A program made the position numbers and the translations under genes. This document shows, in pieces, positions 34,651 to 44,253 of a DNA stretch of 64,000 nt (positions are counted from its first letter, which is position 1; every line of letters starts with the position of its first letter). The notes beneath the pieces are model-generated. The model did not search any database and had not been told where the DNA came from. It saw only the letters and a program-made list of their open reading frames with translations. The DNA comes from Pacificispira spongiicola (lineage in GTDB: Bacteria > Pseudomonadota > Alphaproteobacteria > UBA8366 > Aestuariispiraceae): the NCBI RefSeq assembly GCF_012926505.1, contig NZ_JABBNT010000003.1, positions 62,001 to 126,000 of the forward strand. Direction: 5' to 3'.

Positions 34651-35121
34651 ATGGAACTGTATGATCTTCTTTCCGCGGAGTCGGTGATCGAGAAGCTGAA
34701 TGTCGCTTCGAAAAAACAGGCCTTGCAGGAAGTGGCGCGCCGCGCGGCCCGCGTTACCGGTCTGGAAGAACGGGCGATCTTCGATACGCTGCTGGAGCGG
34801 GAACGCCTGGGCACCACCGGTGTCGGCAAGGGCATCGCCATTCCGCACGGCAAACTGGCGGGCCTCGACCGTCCCTATGGGATTTTCGCCCGTCTGACGA
34901 AACCGATCGATTTCGACGCGATCGACGACCAGCCGGTGGATATCCTGTTTGCCCTTCTGGCGCCGCTGGACGCGGGCGCCGACCATCTGAAAGCCCTGGC
35001 CCGGGTGTCCCGTCTGTTCCGCGACCGCGACATGTGCGAAAAGCTACGCGGCTCCGATCAGGCGGACGCGCTCTACGGCCTTTTGACGGAGCCGTCGACC
35101 TCGGCCAGCCACGCGGCTTAA
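34651..35121 (+). CDS. ptsN: PTS IIA-like nitrogen-regulatory protein
   Basis: The 156-residue EIIA-Ntr has the phosphorylated histidine His66 in GIAIPHGKLAGL, within a full PTS_EIIA type-2 domain. It receives phosphate from the NPr/EI-Ntr relay, which is not in the window, and controls potassium transport and nitrogen-related functions. A structured GC-rich stretch precedes it. ACAGGT lies close to the ATG at 34651. Confidence 0.92.
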   Translation: MELYDLLSAESVIEKLNVASKKQALQEVARRAARVTGLEERAIFDTLLERERLGTTGVGKGIAIPHGKLAGLDRPYGIFARLTKPIDFDAIDDQPVDILFALLAPLDAGADHLKALARVSRLFRDRDMCEKLRGSDQADALYGLLTEPSTSASHAA

Positions 35122-35169
35122 CAGGATCGTACCGTATCCGTCAGACCGTTTTTGGGCGGTTAATCGCGC

Positions 35170-36009
35170 CTAAAAGAACGCATCCATCTCGGCAAATCCG
35201 ATGCTGCCGTCGAAACTGGTAAACCTACCGTTTTCGGCCAGTTCGCGGGCCGCCTTGACGAAGCCGCCCCAAGCAAAGAGCGACAAGGCCGCGCCGACGC
35301 TGACTCTCGCAACGCCCGCTTCGGAAAGTTCCTGAAGGTCGAATGTTCCACCCGGAACTTCATTCAGGAAGTTCACGGGCTTGCCAATCGCACAAACCTC
35401 CCTCACGGCGCCGATATCGGGAAGCCCCGGCGCATAGAGCACATCGGCGCCCGCCTCGGCGAACGCGCTAAGGCGACGCACCGTGTCATTGAGGTCGGGC
35501 CGGTCCCAGAGGAAGTTCTCGCACCGCGCCGTCAGAACGAAATCTCGGCCAAGCCCGCGCGCTGCTTCGACCGCGGCGGCGATACGCTCCACCGCCAGTT
35601 CGAAGTCGAAGATTGGCGACCGGCTGTTTCCGGTGTGATCCTCAATCGAACAGCCGGCAATGCCCGTGGCAGCGGCGGCCCGTATCGTTTCCGCCGCACT
35701 GTCCGGTGTGTCGCCGAACCCTTTTTCCAAATCCGCGGAAACCGGCAGCGACGTGGCGGCCGCCAAGCATCGGCAATGGTCGAGCACCGCATCGCGCGGA
35801 ACGCTCCCATCGCGCATCCCCATGGAATGGGCCATGCCAGCGCTGGTCGTCGCCAGGGCTCGAAACCCCAATTTCGCAAGAACCCGGGCCGATCCGACAT
35901 CCCATGGATTCGGGATGACGAAGGCCGTCCCTTCGTAATGCATGGCCCGAAACACCGCGCCTTGGTCCATCGTCGTCGGCACAGTCATGCCCAACTCCCC
36001 AGCTTTCAT
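35170..36009 (-). CDS. Isocitrate lyase/PEP mutase-superfamily protein
   Basis: The 279-residue TIM-barrel enzyme of the PEPM/ICL superfamily has PNPWDVGSARVLAKLGFRALATTSAGMA at the N-terminus, SADLEKGFGDTP (metal-binding acidic motif), CSIEDHTGNSRSPIFD and LTARCENFLW. Such proteins may be 2-methylisocitrate lyase-, oxaloacetate decarboxylase- or carboxyphosphonoenolpyruvate mutase-like; the substrate cannot be set. GGAGGACAGAA precedes the ATG at 36009. It is alone between ptsN and the FemAB-like gene. Confidence 0.82.
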   Translation of the reverse strand: MKAGELGMTVPTTMDQGAVFRAMHYEGTAFVIPNPWDVGSARVLAKLGFRALATTSAGMAHSMGMRDGSVPRDAVLDHCRCLAAATSLPVSADLEKGFGDTPDSAAETIRAAAATGIAGCSIEDHTGNSRSPIFDFELAVERIAAAVEAARGLGRDFVLTARCENFLWDRPDLNDTVRRLSAFAEAGADVLYAPGLPDIGAVREVCAIGKPVNFLNEVPGGTFDLQELSEAGVARVSVGAALSLFAWGGFVKAARELAENGRFTSFDGSIGFAEMDAFF

Positions 36010-36100
36010 TTCTGTCCTCCGACCCTATCCGACCTTTCGAGGGACGGAAGAACAAAGATGCCTGGGCATGAATGATGCTGACATGTCCCGACAGGCGTCG

Positions 36101-37264
36101 TCAGGCCGTCCCATCATTCCGATACGGGCCGGTCGCGGCCAGTTCCTCGCGATACTGCGCCTCGTGCCGCTGTTCCGCTTCCAGAAAGCGGGCCACGGCA
36201 TCGCGGAAATTCGGATCGGGCAGCAGATGCGCCGAATAAGTCGTGACGGGCATATAGCCGCGTTGAATCTTGTGTTCGCCCTGGGTCCCCGCCTCCACGC
36301 GCGGCAGGCCGTGTTCGATGGCGAAATCGATGGCGCGGTAATAGCACAATTCAAAATGCAGAAACTTGTAGTCGGCCAGACAGCCCCAATTCCGGCCGAA
36401 AATGGCATCCGTCCCCAATAGGTTCAGGGCGCCTGCAATCGGCACCCCATCATCGAAGGCCAGGACCAGCACGACCCGGTCGCGCATCCGGGCATGCAGC
36501 AGGTCGAAGAAGGGCCGCGTCAGATAGGGGCCGCCCCATTTCCGGTCATAAGTGTCGGTATAGAAGGCATAGAACGCGTTCCACAATTCCGGCGTGATCG
36601 CATCGCCGGTCAGGGTTCGGATATCCAGCCCCGCGTCGATGACCGCCGCCCGCTCCTTGCGGATCGCCTTGCGCTTGCGGGACGACAGGGCCCCTAGAAA
36701 GTCGTCGAAACTGCCGTAGTCGCGATTGTGCCAATGGAATTGATGGCCGTGCCGGATCAGGAACCCCGCCTGTTCCAGTTGGTCGGCCTGATCCCGGTCC
36801 AGGAAATTCACGTGCAGGCTGGAAACTTCATGCCGTTCCACCATCTGGGCCATGGCGGAAATCAGGTATTGCGCCGCCGCCGCCGGGTCCGGCGCGTTGC
36901 TCAACAGCAGCCGGGGGCCGGGCACCGGCGTGAACGGCACCGCCGACAGAAGCTTCGGATAATACCGCCCCCCCGCGCTTTCATAGGCATGGGCCCAGTT
37001 ATAATCGAACACATATTCGCCCTGGCTGTGCCCCTTCAGATACAGCGGCATGGCGGCAATCAGTTGGCGGTCCGCATCGCGCAGCAATAGATGTTGCGGC
37101 AACCAGCCGGTATCCGGCTTTACCGACCCGCTTTCTTCCAGCGCGGACAGGAAATCGTGACTGACGAAGGGATTCTCCGGCCCCGCGCAGGCGTCCCACG
37201 CCGTCCGGTCCACACCGGCGAGCGATTGGCAGACTTCAACGATCGGGCCTTCGCCGTCAGGCAT
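36101..37264 (-). CDS. FemAB-like GNAT acyltransferase (PF04339/DUF482 family)
   Basis: The 387-residue protein resembles the peptidogalycan biosynthesis/FemAB-like family. An N-terminal GNAT-like half contains WDACAGPENPFVSHDFLSALE and GWLPQHLLLRD. A second half contains YTDTYDRKWGGPYLTRPFF and HFELCYYRAIDFAIEHGL, followed by EAGTQGEHKIQRGYMP, which is highly conserved in the family. Function is unproven; acyl transfer is inferred from the fold. The start at 37264 has GGGGAAGCGCC upstream; an in-frame ATG at 37291 is possible. Confidence 0.82.
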   Translation of the reverse strand: MPDGEGPIVEVCQSLAGVDRTAWDACAGPENPFVSHDFLSALEESGSVKPDTGWLPQHLLLRDADRQLIAAMPLYLKGHSQGEYVFDYNWAHAYESAGGRYYPKLLSAVPFTPVPGPRLLLSNAPDPAAAAQYLISAMAQMVERHEVSSLHVNFLDRDQADQLEQAGFLIRHGHQFHWHNRDYGSFDDFLGALSSRKRKAIRKERAAVIDAGLDIRTLTGDAITPELWNAFYAFYTDTYDRKWGGPYLTRPFFDLLHARMRDRVVLVLAFDDGVPIAGALNLLGTDAIFGRNWGCLADYKFLHFELCYYRAIDFAIEHGLPRVEAGTQGEHKIQRGYMPVTTYSAHLLPDPNFRDAVARFLEAEQRHEAQYREELAATGPYRNDGTA

Positions 37265-37324
37265 GGCGCTTCCCCTGATTTTGCAGTGCAATGATAAGGA
37301 AGTTTGGGCGCGGATGGCCCGAAA

Positions 37325-39010
37325 TCAAGACGACGATCCCGATCCGCCCGATGCGCCTTGTTTTCGCGTGCCCTCCGGTCCGGCAGGCCCTGCGTCCGAA
37401 ACGAAGGCATACCGGTTCTTACCAGCCTCTTTGGCGATATAGAGCGCCTCGTCCGCCCGGGCGAATAGGTCCGACACCGTTTCCGCGTCGCCCGGCAGAA
37501 ACGCGCCGCCGACACTGCATCCGATATGGGCGGTCTGCCCATCCCGCATATAGGGTTTGGCCACGCCTTCCACGATGCGCGCGGCAATGTTTTCCGCCTC
37601 CACCTGGCCTTCCTCTTTCGAAACGAAGGCCACCATCACGAATTCGTCGCCGCCCAGTCGCGCGGCGACCTCGCCCCCCCGACACATACCGGACAAACGC
37701 ACGCCGACTTCCTGAAGCACGAAATCCCCCATCGCATGCCCCATAGTATCGTTGACCGGTTTGAAATCGTCCAAATCAATATACAACAGCGCAATGGAAG
37801 ACTCGTCCCGACGCGCGCGCGGTACCGCCGTTTCGAAGAACACATCCAAGGACAACCGATTGGGCAGACCGGTCAGGCGGTCATGATGGGCATGCATTTC
37901 CATTTGATCCAACGCACTTTCGGTCTTCCGCAATCCGTGGATCAGTTTGTTCAGCCCATCCGACAAGGCGGCGATCTCCATCGGGCGATGGAAGATCGGG
38001 ATGTCGATTTCCTCCCCCTTGCGGATTCGGTCCGCGGACGCCGCAATTTGGGCCAGCGGTCGCGTCAAAACCCCGACCGCGATCCATCCGGTTGCCGCGA
38101 CCAGGACGGCGAGCCCGATTCCCCAAGCTTCAATCCGACGGGACATGTCCTTGATCGGCGCAAAGGCCTCCGTCACCGGCTGACGTGTTACCACTGTCCA
38201 GCCGAAACCGTCGAAATCGCCATACCCTTCCGCCACGGCATACCCGGTCACATAATCCTGTCCGTCGGGCCATGTTTCAACCGTCCAACCGGGCCCCTCG
38301 CTGCGAGCCTTCGCCACCGCATCCAACGATAACGTCTGTCCGATTTTTTCATCACTGTCGGCCAAGAGAACAAGATCGTCTCGGGCGACGATGAAGATAT
38401 CGACATTCTTTCTGTTTTTGGATCGGGTCAGCAGCGCCTTCTGAATTTCCCGCGCCCAGCCCCAGCTTAGATGTGTGGCCAGAACCCCGACCGTTTCGCC
38501 CGCCGGGTTGAAAATCGGATAGGCGATGTCGACGAATTTCATCGCTTCGCCGGTCGGATTGGGCAGCAGGTTTGCCAGCAGAACCGCTTCATGCACGTCG
38601 CCGACGAATTTTCCCTTTATGCCTTCCGAAAAGACGGGACGCTGCGCGATATTCCGACCTTCCAGAATGCCCCCCGATGCGGCCACCACCGTGCCGTCGG
38701 ACGACAGAACGCCCAGCCAGGAGAAGGCCGGAACCGCGTTTTGCAATGCGTCGAGCATTTCCCGAGACAGGGAGGGTTCGTCCGGATGGCGTAATTCGTC
38801 CACGACTGTCAGCGTGTAAACCTCCGCGGAACGGGCGGCCATGTCCCGGTCCAACTTGTCGCCCATGATGAAAGCGAGTTCGGCCAGGGAGCCGCCGATA
38901 TCCTGCTCCAACCGGTCTGAGGTAATGCGCGTCACGGCATAGCCGATGCCGAGGCTGACCGCCAAAATCGCGATCGCCAGCGCCAATGCCGTTTGCAGCC
39001 GCAGGCTCAT
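37325..39010 (-). CDS. Membrane-bound diguanylate cyclase (sensor-HAMP-like-GGDEF)
   Basis: The 561-residue protein has an N-terminal helix (about 4-26) and a large extracytoplasmic sensor (about 28-290) of dCache type (SSDGTVVAASGG, GDVHEAVLLANLLPNPTGEAMKFVDIAYPIFN). A second membrane helix (about 293-315) and a HAMP-like linker follow, then the GGDEF domain (RLGGDEFVMVAF near residue 475). The I-site residue pattern is RGGE, not RxxD, so product inhibition may be lost. It should make cyclic di-GMP in response to a periplasmic signal. Divergent from the LysE-type gene. Confidence 0.9.
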   Translation of the reverse strand: MSLRLQTALALAIAILAVSLGIGYAVTRITSDRLEQDIGGSLAELAFIMGDKLDRDMAARSAEVYTLTVVDELRHPDEPSLSREMLDALQNAVPAFSWLGVLSSDGTVVAASGGILEGRNIAQRPVFSEGIKGKFVGDVHEAVLLANLLPNPTGEAMKFVDIAYPIFNPAGETVGVLATHLSWGWAREIQKALLTRSKNRKNVDIFIVARDDLVLLADSDEKIGQTLSLDAVAKARSEGPGWTVETWPDGQDYVTGYAVAEGYGDFDGFGWTVVTRQPVTEAFAPIKDMSRRIEAWGIGLAVLVAATGWIAVGVLTRPLAQIAASADRIRKGEEIDIPIFHRPMEIAALSDGLNKLIHGLRKTESALDQMEMHAHHDRLTGLPNRLSLDVFFETAVPRARRDESSIALLYIDLDDFKPVNDTMGHAMGDFVLQEVGVRLSGMCRGGEVAARLGGDEFVMVAFVSKEEGQVEAENIAARIVEGVAKPYMRDGQTAHIGCSVGGAFLPGDAETVSDLFARADEALYIAKEAGKNRYAFVSDAGPAGPEGTRKQGASGGSGSSS

Positions 39011-39099
39011 GGAATCTTGTCCCGTCTATTATCGAACCCTACACTATCCATCCCGAAAGCAGCCTAGCATGGGAATTGCCCGTAACCAATTGACAATAT

Positions 39100-39128
39100 T
39101 CGACAATTCTTCTTTCGGTTGTTATAGT
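39100..39128 (+). promoter_or_regulatory. Promoter of the LysE-type gene
   Basis: TCGACA (39100-39105), 17-base spacer, TATAGT (39123-39128), about 36 bases before the ATG. TTCGAC and GTCGAA at the ends form an inverted repeat around the element. Confidence 0.45.
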
Positions 39129-39163
39129 CGAAAGATCACACACTCTGGGAAAGGCATTGCGCG

Positions 39164-39772
39164 ATGCAGCCGGAACTTCAGATCGCATTGTTGGCCTATC
39201 TGATCGCCACGGCCAGTCCGGGCCCGGCGACGATCGGCATTATGGCGACGGCGGCGTCGCACGGACGGTCGGCGGGGTTGCAATTCGCCGCCGGGGTGAT
39301 GACGATATCGATCTTCTGGGGCGTTTGCGCCGCCTTCGGTCTCGGCATGATCATGGCGCAATTCGCGTCCTTCCTGATCTGGGTGAAGATCGTGGGCGGG
39401 CTTTACCTCCTCTATCTCGCGGCGAAGGCATTCCGCTCGGCCCTGACGCCGGGCGGCGCGTCCCTGCGCAAGGTGAAGGACACCGGATTCTATCGTCAGG
39501 GCATGGCCGTGCACCTGACCAATCCGAAATCGGTCATGGCCTGGGCGGCGATCATCTCGTTGGGCGTCACGGCGGAATCCTCGCTCTCCGCCATCGCGCT
39601 GTTGCTCTCGGGTTGCGCCATCCTGGGCAGCGTCGTATTCGGTGGATATGCCATCCTGTTTTCAACGAAACGCATGATGGCGCTCTATGCCGCCGCGCGG
39701 CGTCCGATCGACGGATTGCTGGCGGCATTTTTCGGCTTTGCCGGGGTTAAACTGATCGCCTCGCAGACCTGA
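39164..39772 (+). CDS. LysE/RhtB-family amino acid exporter
   Basis: The 202-residue membrane protein has about six hydrophobic helices and the family signature LIATASPGPATIGIMATAASHGR (residues 10-32). HLTNPKSVMAWAAIISLG is also visible. It probably exports an amino acid or homoserine lactone-like solute; the substrate cannot be set. A TCGCGACG/CGTCGCGA hairpin (39790-39816) follows it. Confidence 0.88.
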   Translation: MQPELQIALLAYLIATASPGPATIGIMATAASHGRSAGLQFAAGVMTISIFWGVCAAFGLGMIMAQFASFLIWVKIVGGLYLLYLAAKAFRSALTPGGASLRKVKDTGFYRQGMAVHLTNPKSVMAWAAIISLGVTAESSLSAIALLLSGCAILGSVVFGGYAILFSTKRMMALYAAARRPIDGLLAAFFGFAGVKLIASQT

Positions 39773-39838
39773 TCCGCCGCCCCACGCAATCGCGACGGTC
39801 GGGCTCCGCGTCGCGATACGAAGTGGGGAGAATGCGGG

Positions 39839-41446
39839 ATGAGTGTCGAAACCGTCGATGCGGTGGTGATCGGGGCCGGTCACAACGGGTTGACCTGTGC
39901 GGGTTATCTGGCGCGGGCCGGTTTGAACGTGACCGTGGTGGAGCGCCGCGACGTGGTCGGCGGCGCGGCCCTGACGGAGGAATTTCATCCCGGCTTCCGC
40001 AATTCCGTCTTTTCCTATCTGGTCAGCCTTTTGGACCGCAGCGTCATTCAGGACCTGGATCTCTACAAGCATGGCCTGACCCTCCTGCCCCGTCCGGGCG
40101 GCAGCCTGTCGATCCTGAAGGACGACCATATGTATCTGCCGCGCGATCTTTCCGCCGCGCAGAAGGCCCTGTCGCGGTTCTCGAAGGCGGATGCCGAGGC
40201 CTTTCCCGAATTCGAGGACACGCTGGAATCCCTGGGCGATGCCATCCGCGCCATCGCGTCGGAAGTTCCGCCCAATCTGGGCGGCGGGCTGGGCGACCTG
40301 TGGAAGCTGCTGAAACAGGGCAATGTCCTGCGCAAACTGTCCAGGGATCAGCAGGAGGATTTGGCCGACCTGATGACCATGTCGGTCGGCGACTATCTGG
40401 ACCGCTGGTTCGAAAGCGACCCGATCAAGGGGCTTTACGGATTCGAAGGGATCATCGGAAATTTCGTCGATCCCTATGCGCAGGGTTCCGCCTATGTCCT
40501 GCTGCACCATGTCTTCGGGCAGGTCGACGGGCGCACCGGGGCCTGGGCCTATGCCAAGGGCGGCATGGGGGCGATCACCCAGGCCATGGCGAATGCCTGC
40601 CGCGCATCCGGCGTCGATATCCGAACCGGATCGGGCGTGGCGGAGGTCATCGTAGAGAAAGGCCGCGCCAAGGGCGTCGTTCTGGAAGACGGCACGACGA
40701 TCCATGCAAAGCTGGTTTCCGCCAATGTCCATCCGCAGGTCCTGTTCGGTCAGTTAATCGACCCGGCCTTGACGCCGCCGCGTTTCGCCAAGCGGCTGAA
40801 AGGCTGGCGCAGCGAAAGCGCGACCTTCCGTATGAATGTGGCGCTGAGCGAGTTGCCGAAATTCGATACGGTCGATCATGACGAGGCGGGTCTGACCGCC
40901 ATGAAGAACACGATCGATATCTGCCCGTCGCTGGATTACATCCGGCAGGCGTCGGACGATGCGCGGGCCACCGGCTGGGCCAAGGGGCCGGTCGTGTCCA
41001 TGTGCATTCCGACCCTGGTGGACGACACGCTGGCGCCGGACGGCTGCCATGTGATGAGCCTGTTTTGCCAGCATTTCCGTCGGAACCTGCCGGACGGGCG
41101 CAACTGGGACGATGTGAAGGAAGAGGTCGCCGATCACATCATCGATACGGTCGCGCTATACAGCCCGAATCTCCGTCAGGCCATCGTCGGTCGGCAGGTC
41201 AACAGCCCGCTGGATATCGAACGCAAGCTCAACATGATCGGCGGCGATATCTTCCATGGCGCCCTGCATCTGGATCAGATTTTCTCCCTGCGGCCGGCGC
41301 CCGGCTTCGCCGACCATAGAATGCCGGTCGACGGGCTCTATCTTTGTGGGTCCGGCGCCCATCCCGGCGGCGGCGTCAGCGGCATTCCCGGCCGAAACGC
41401 CGCGACGGAAATCCTGAAAGACATCAAGCGGAGACGGATCGCGTGA
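39839..41446 (+). CDS. FAD-dependent oxidoreductase, phytoene desaturase/PYROXD2-like
   Basis: The 535-residue protein has the dinucleotide-binding motif VVIGAGHNGLTCAGYLARAG and VVERRDVVGGAALTEEF (residues 7-45). It has the C-terminal FAD signature GLYLCGSGAHPGGGVSGIPGRNAA. This is the NAD(P)/FAD oxidoreductase family that includes phytoene desaturases and human PYROXD2. No carotenoid genes surround it, so a carotenoid role is not supported. Its stop overlaps the start of the MFS exporter gene, suggesting co-translation. Confidence 0.85.
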   Translation: MSVETVDAVVIGAGHNGLTCAGYLARAGLNVTVVERRDVVGGAALTEEFHPGFRNSVFSYLVSLLDRSVIQDLDLYKHGLTLLPRPGGSLSILKDDHMYLPRDLSAAQKALSRFSKADAEAFPEFEDTLESLGDAIRAIASEVPPNLGGGLGDLWKLLKQGNVLRKLSRDQQEDLADLMTMSVGDYLDRWFESDPIKGLYGFEGIIGNFVDPYAQGSAYVLLHHVFGQVDGRTGAWAYAKGGMGAITQAMANACRASGVDIRTGSGVAEVIVEKGRAKGVVLEDGTTIHAKLVSANVHPQVLFGQLIDPALTPPRFAKRLKGWRSESATFRMNVALSELPKFDTVDHDEAGLTAMKNTIDICPSLDYIRQASDDARATGWAKGPVVSMCIPTLVDDTLAPDGCHVMSLFCQHFRRNLPDGRNWDDVKEEVADHIIDTVALYSPNLRQAIVGRQVNSPLDIERKLNMIGGDIFHGALHLDQIFSLRPAPGFADHRMPVDGLYLCGSGAHPGGGVSGIPGRNAATEILKDIKRRRIA

Positions 41447-42669
41447 ACGATACCCCCCAAGCAAACAGCAAGCAAAGCCTCCCGGAGTTCATCGGTCTCG
41501 TCGCGTTGCTGTTTTCCATGGTCGCCCTGACCATCGATTCCATGCTGCCTGCCCTTCCGGCCATCGGAAGCTCGCTGGGTGTCGCGGATCAGAACGAAAC
41601 CCAATTCGTCGTTTCCCTGTTTTTTCTGGGCTTCGCGATCGGGCAGTTGGTTTACGGGCCGGTCTCGGATTCCATCGGGCGTAAGCGCGCGATTATGGCA
41701 GGGCTATTGCTGTTCGGATTCGGCTGCATCCTGTCGCTGGTATCGCACGATTTCGAAACCATGTTGATCGGCCGCATCCTTCAGGGATTGGGCGTTGCGG
41801 GTCCGCGCACCGTAACGATGGCGGTTGTCCGCGATCGTTATGCCGGTCGGGGTATGGCGCGGATCATGTCTTTCGCCATGGCGGTGTTCATCCTGGTTCC
41901 GGTCGTCGCGCCAAGTATCGGTCAGTTGATCCTGACCCTGTTCAACTGGCATGCGATCTTCATCTTCCTGATTGTCCTGGGATGCATTGCCGCGGCTTGG
42001 ATGACGTTGCGCTTGCCGGAAACCTTGGCGCCGGAAAATCGGATGCCGCTATCGTTCCGCCGGATCGGGCATGCGGCGATCGAAACCTGCACCACCCGCG
42101 CCGCCCTGGGCTACACTATCGCCGCCGGTCTGATCTTCGGCGCCTTTATCGGCTACCTGACCAGCGCCCAGCAGATTTTCCAGGACATCTATGCCGTGGG
42201 TGAGATGTTCCCGATCTATTTTTCGGTCATGGCCTTGTCCATCGGCGTGTCGTCCATCCTGAACGCGGGCTTGGTGGACCGATTCGGGATGCGGCTTCTT
42301 TCCTTCATCGCGTTGAGTGCCATGGTCCTGATTTCGATCCTGTTTTTCGCAATCGAATTATCGATCGGCCACGACTTGCCGCTATGGGCCTTTATGGTCT
42401 GGGGCGTATCCAGTTTCTTTTGGGTCGGATTGCTGTTCGGCAATCTGAACGCGCTTGCCATGGAACCGTTGGGCCATATCGCCGGCACGGCCTCTGCCGT
42501 TGTCGGGGCGGGCAGCACCATGCTGGCCCTGATCTTCGGCAGTCTGCTGGGGCAGGCCTATAACGGTACCGCGCAGCCCATGCTGGCGGGGTTCGCCGTC
42601 CTGGGCAGTCTCGGAATCCTCACCATGCTGATCACCAATAAGGGGTTGAAGCACGGCACGATAGGGTAG
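41443..42669 (+). CDS. MFS multidrug exporter (Bcr/CflA-type)
   Basis: The 408-residue protein has 12 membrane segments. The N-terminal family sequence TIDSMLPALPAIGSSLGV is followed by the MFS motif A (GPVSDSIGRKRA) in the loop after helix 2. The best start is GTG at 41443, which overlaps the preceding stop (GTGA) and has GGAGACGG upstream; the upstream in-frame ATG at 41344 lies in the previous gene. It may export a small drug-like substrate. Coupling with the upstream oxidoreductase suggests a shared substrate, which is unproven. Confidence 0.87.
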   Translation: MNDTPQANSKQSLPEFIGLVALLFSMVALTIDSMLPALPAIGSSLGVADQNETQFVVSLFFLGFAIGQLVYGPVSDSIGRKRAIMAGLLLFGFGCILSLVSHDFETMLIGRILQGLGVAGPRTVTMAVVRDRYAGRGMARIMSFAMAVFILVPVVAPSIGQLILTLFNWHAIFIFLIVLGCIAAAWMTLRLPETLAPENRMPLSFRRIGHAAIETCTTRAALGYTIAAGLIFGAFIGYLTSAQQIFQDIYAVGEMFPIYFSVMALSIGVSSILNAGLVDRFGMRLLSFIALSAMVLISILFFAIELSIGHDLPLWAFMVWGVSSFFWVGLLFGNLNALAMEPLGHIAGTASAVVGAGSTMLALIFGSLLGQAYNGTAQPMLAGFAVLGSLGILTMLITNKGLKHGTIG

Positions 42670-42767
42670 CTTCGCGGATATTGCGGCGCGTTGCCGCGAA
42701 AATGCCCTAACTTCCAGATGCTTTGGCCGTTGCCGCCGCTTCGGATCGGCGGTATATGCGAAGCGTC

Positions 42768-43436
42768 ATGATGCTCCTTTATCATCTCTGGCTTTCCCCC
42801 CATTGCCGAAAGGTCCGGCTGATGCTGGGGGAAAAACAGCTGCCCTTCGAAACCCGGATTCAGAAAACCTGGGACCGGGACGAATCCTTCCTGGCGTTGA
42901 ACCCGACCGGGGAGGTCCCGGTTCTGGTCGACGAGGACGGAAATCGGGTCTGCGGGTCGCAGCCGATCTGCGAATATCTGGACGAGATGTATGGCGACCA
43001 GCCCCTGATCGGCACCGGCGCGGTAATGCGCGCGGAGGTCCGTCGGCTGATCGACTGGTTCGATGTCAAATTCAACGAGGAAGTCGGCATCAATCTGGTC
43101 GAGGAAAAGATCATGAAGCGCTTCCTCGGCCTGGGGGAGCCGAGCTCCTCCGCCGTGCGCGCCGGAGGCCGGAACATTCACACGCATCTGGGTTACATCG
43201 ATTGGCTGGCGGAACGCCGAACCTGGCTTGCGGGCGAGGACCTGACTCTGGCGGACCTGACCGCGGCGGCGCATCTGTCCTGCGTCGACTATATCGGCGA
43301 CGTCCCCTGGGACGAACATCCGGAAGCGAAGGACTGGTATGCGCGGATCAAATCGCGTCCGTCCTTCCGCCCGATCCTGGGCGACCATATTCCCGGCGCG
43401 CCGCCGCCGCGGCACTATGCGGATTTGGATTTCTAG
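42768..43436 (+). CDS. Glutathione S-transferase-family protein
   Basis: The 222-residue protein begins MMLLYHLWLSPHCRKVRLML, the GST N-terminal thioredoxin-like start with SPHCR. VPVLVDEDG (cis-Pro) and the SQPICEYLDEMYG segment follow, then a helical C-terminal domain (GEDLTLADLTAAAHLSCVDY). It probably transfers glutathione to electrophiles. Adjacent ATGs at 42768 and 42771, and one at 42756, leave the exact start uncertain. Followed by the SDR gene. Confidence 0.85.
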   Translation: MMLLYHLWLSPHCRKVRLMLGEKQLPFETRIQKTWDRDESFLALNPTGEVPVLVDEDGNRVCGSQPICEYLDEMYGDQPLIGTGAVMRAEVRRLIDWFDVKFNEEVGINLVEEKIMKRFLGLGEPSSSAVRAGGRNIHTHLGYIDWLAERRTWLAGEDLTLADLTAAAHLSCVDYIGDVPWDEHPEAKDWYARIKSRPSFRPILGDHIPGAPPPRHYADLDF

Positions 43437-43484
43437 CCAAACATAATTCCGGCTTGCTAACGAAAATTCTGGGGGAGGAAGACC

Positions 43485-44246
43485 ATGATTATCGACGGAA
43501 TGCCCGCCATCGTTACCGGCGCGGCCTCCGGCCTGGGCGAAGGCACGGCCCGCGCGCTGGCCGCCAAGGGGGCGAAGGTCGCGCTGCTGGACATGAATGC
43601 GGAAAAGCTGGAAGCCGTCGCCTCGGAAATCGGCGGTCTCGCCATCGCCTGCGACGTGACGAGCGCGGAAAGTGCCGAAGCCGCCGTCGCCAAGGCGCAT
43701 GAAGTCCACGGCGCCTGCGCCATCAACGTCAATTGCGCCGGGATCGCGCCCGCCGCGAAGATCGTCGGCCGCAACGGCGCGATGGATCTGGATGCCTTCC
43801 GCAAGGTGATCGAGGTCAACCTGATCGGCACCTTCAACATGCTGCGCCTGACCGCCGCCGACATGGCGGACCGGGAACCGAACGAGGACGGGGAACGCGG
43901 GATCATCATCAACACCGCCTCCATCGCCGCCTTCGAAGGCCAGATCGGTCAGGCGGCCTATGCCGCGTCCAAGGGCGGCGTCGTCGGCCTGACCCTGCCC
44001 GCGGCCCGCGAATTCGCGCGCACCGGCATCCGCGTCAACGCCATCGCGCCGGGCCTGTTCGGCACGCCGATGTTGTTGGGCATGCCGCAGGACGTGCAGG
44101 ACAGCCTGACCGCCACTCTGCCGTTCCCGTCCCGCTTCGGGAAACCGTCGGAATATGCGGCGCTGGCGATCCACATGATCGAAAACGCGGTCATGAACGG
44201 GGAATGCGTGCGCCTGGACAGCGCCCTGCGGATGCAGCCGAAGTAA
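43485..44246 (+). CDS. SDR oxidoreductase, 3-hydroxyacyl-CoA dehydrogenase type 2-like
   Basis: The 253-residue classical SDR has GAASGLGEG near residues 12-20, VNCAGIAPAAKI, the INTASIAAFEGQ serine region and YAASK (Y159, K163). The D-rich LLDMNAEKLEA favours NAD. Its sequence, including GIAPAAKIVGRNG and MTADM-like segments, resembles HSD17B10/3-hydroxyacyl-CoA dehydrogenase type 2. That would place it in fatty-acid or branched-chain degradation. GGGGGAGG is upstream. It ends 7 bases from the convergent SH3 gene. Confidence 0.87.
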   Translation: MIIDGMPAIVTGAASGLGEGTARALAAKGAKVALLDMNAEKLEAVASEIGGLAIACDVTSAESAEAAVAKAHEVHGACAINVNCAGIAPAAKIVGRNGAMDLDAFRKVIEVNLIGTFNMLRLTAADMADREPNEDGERGIIINTASIAAFEGQIGQAAYAASKGGVVGLTLPAAREFARTGIRVNAIAPGLFGTPMLLGMPQDVQDSLTATLPFPSRFGKPSEYAALAIHMIENAVMNGECVRLDSALRMQPK

Positions 44247-44253
44247 CGCCCTT

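Noticed and set aside
39839-42669. A carotenoid gene cluster around the phytoene desaturase-like gene.
   Set aside because: No crtB, crtE, crtY or related gene is adjacent; the neighbour is a drug-type exporter.
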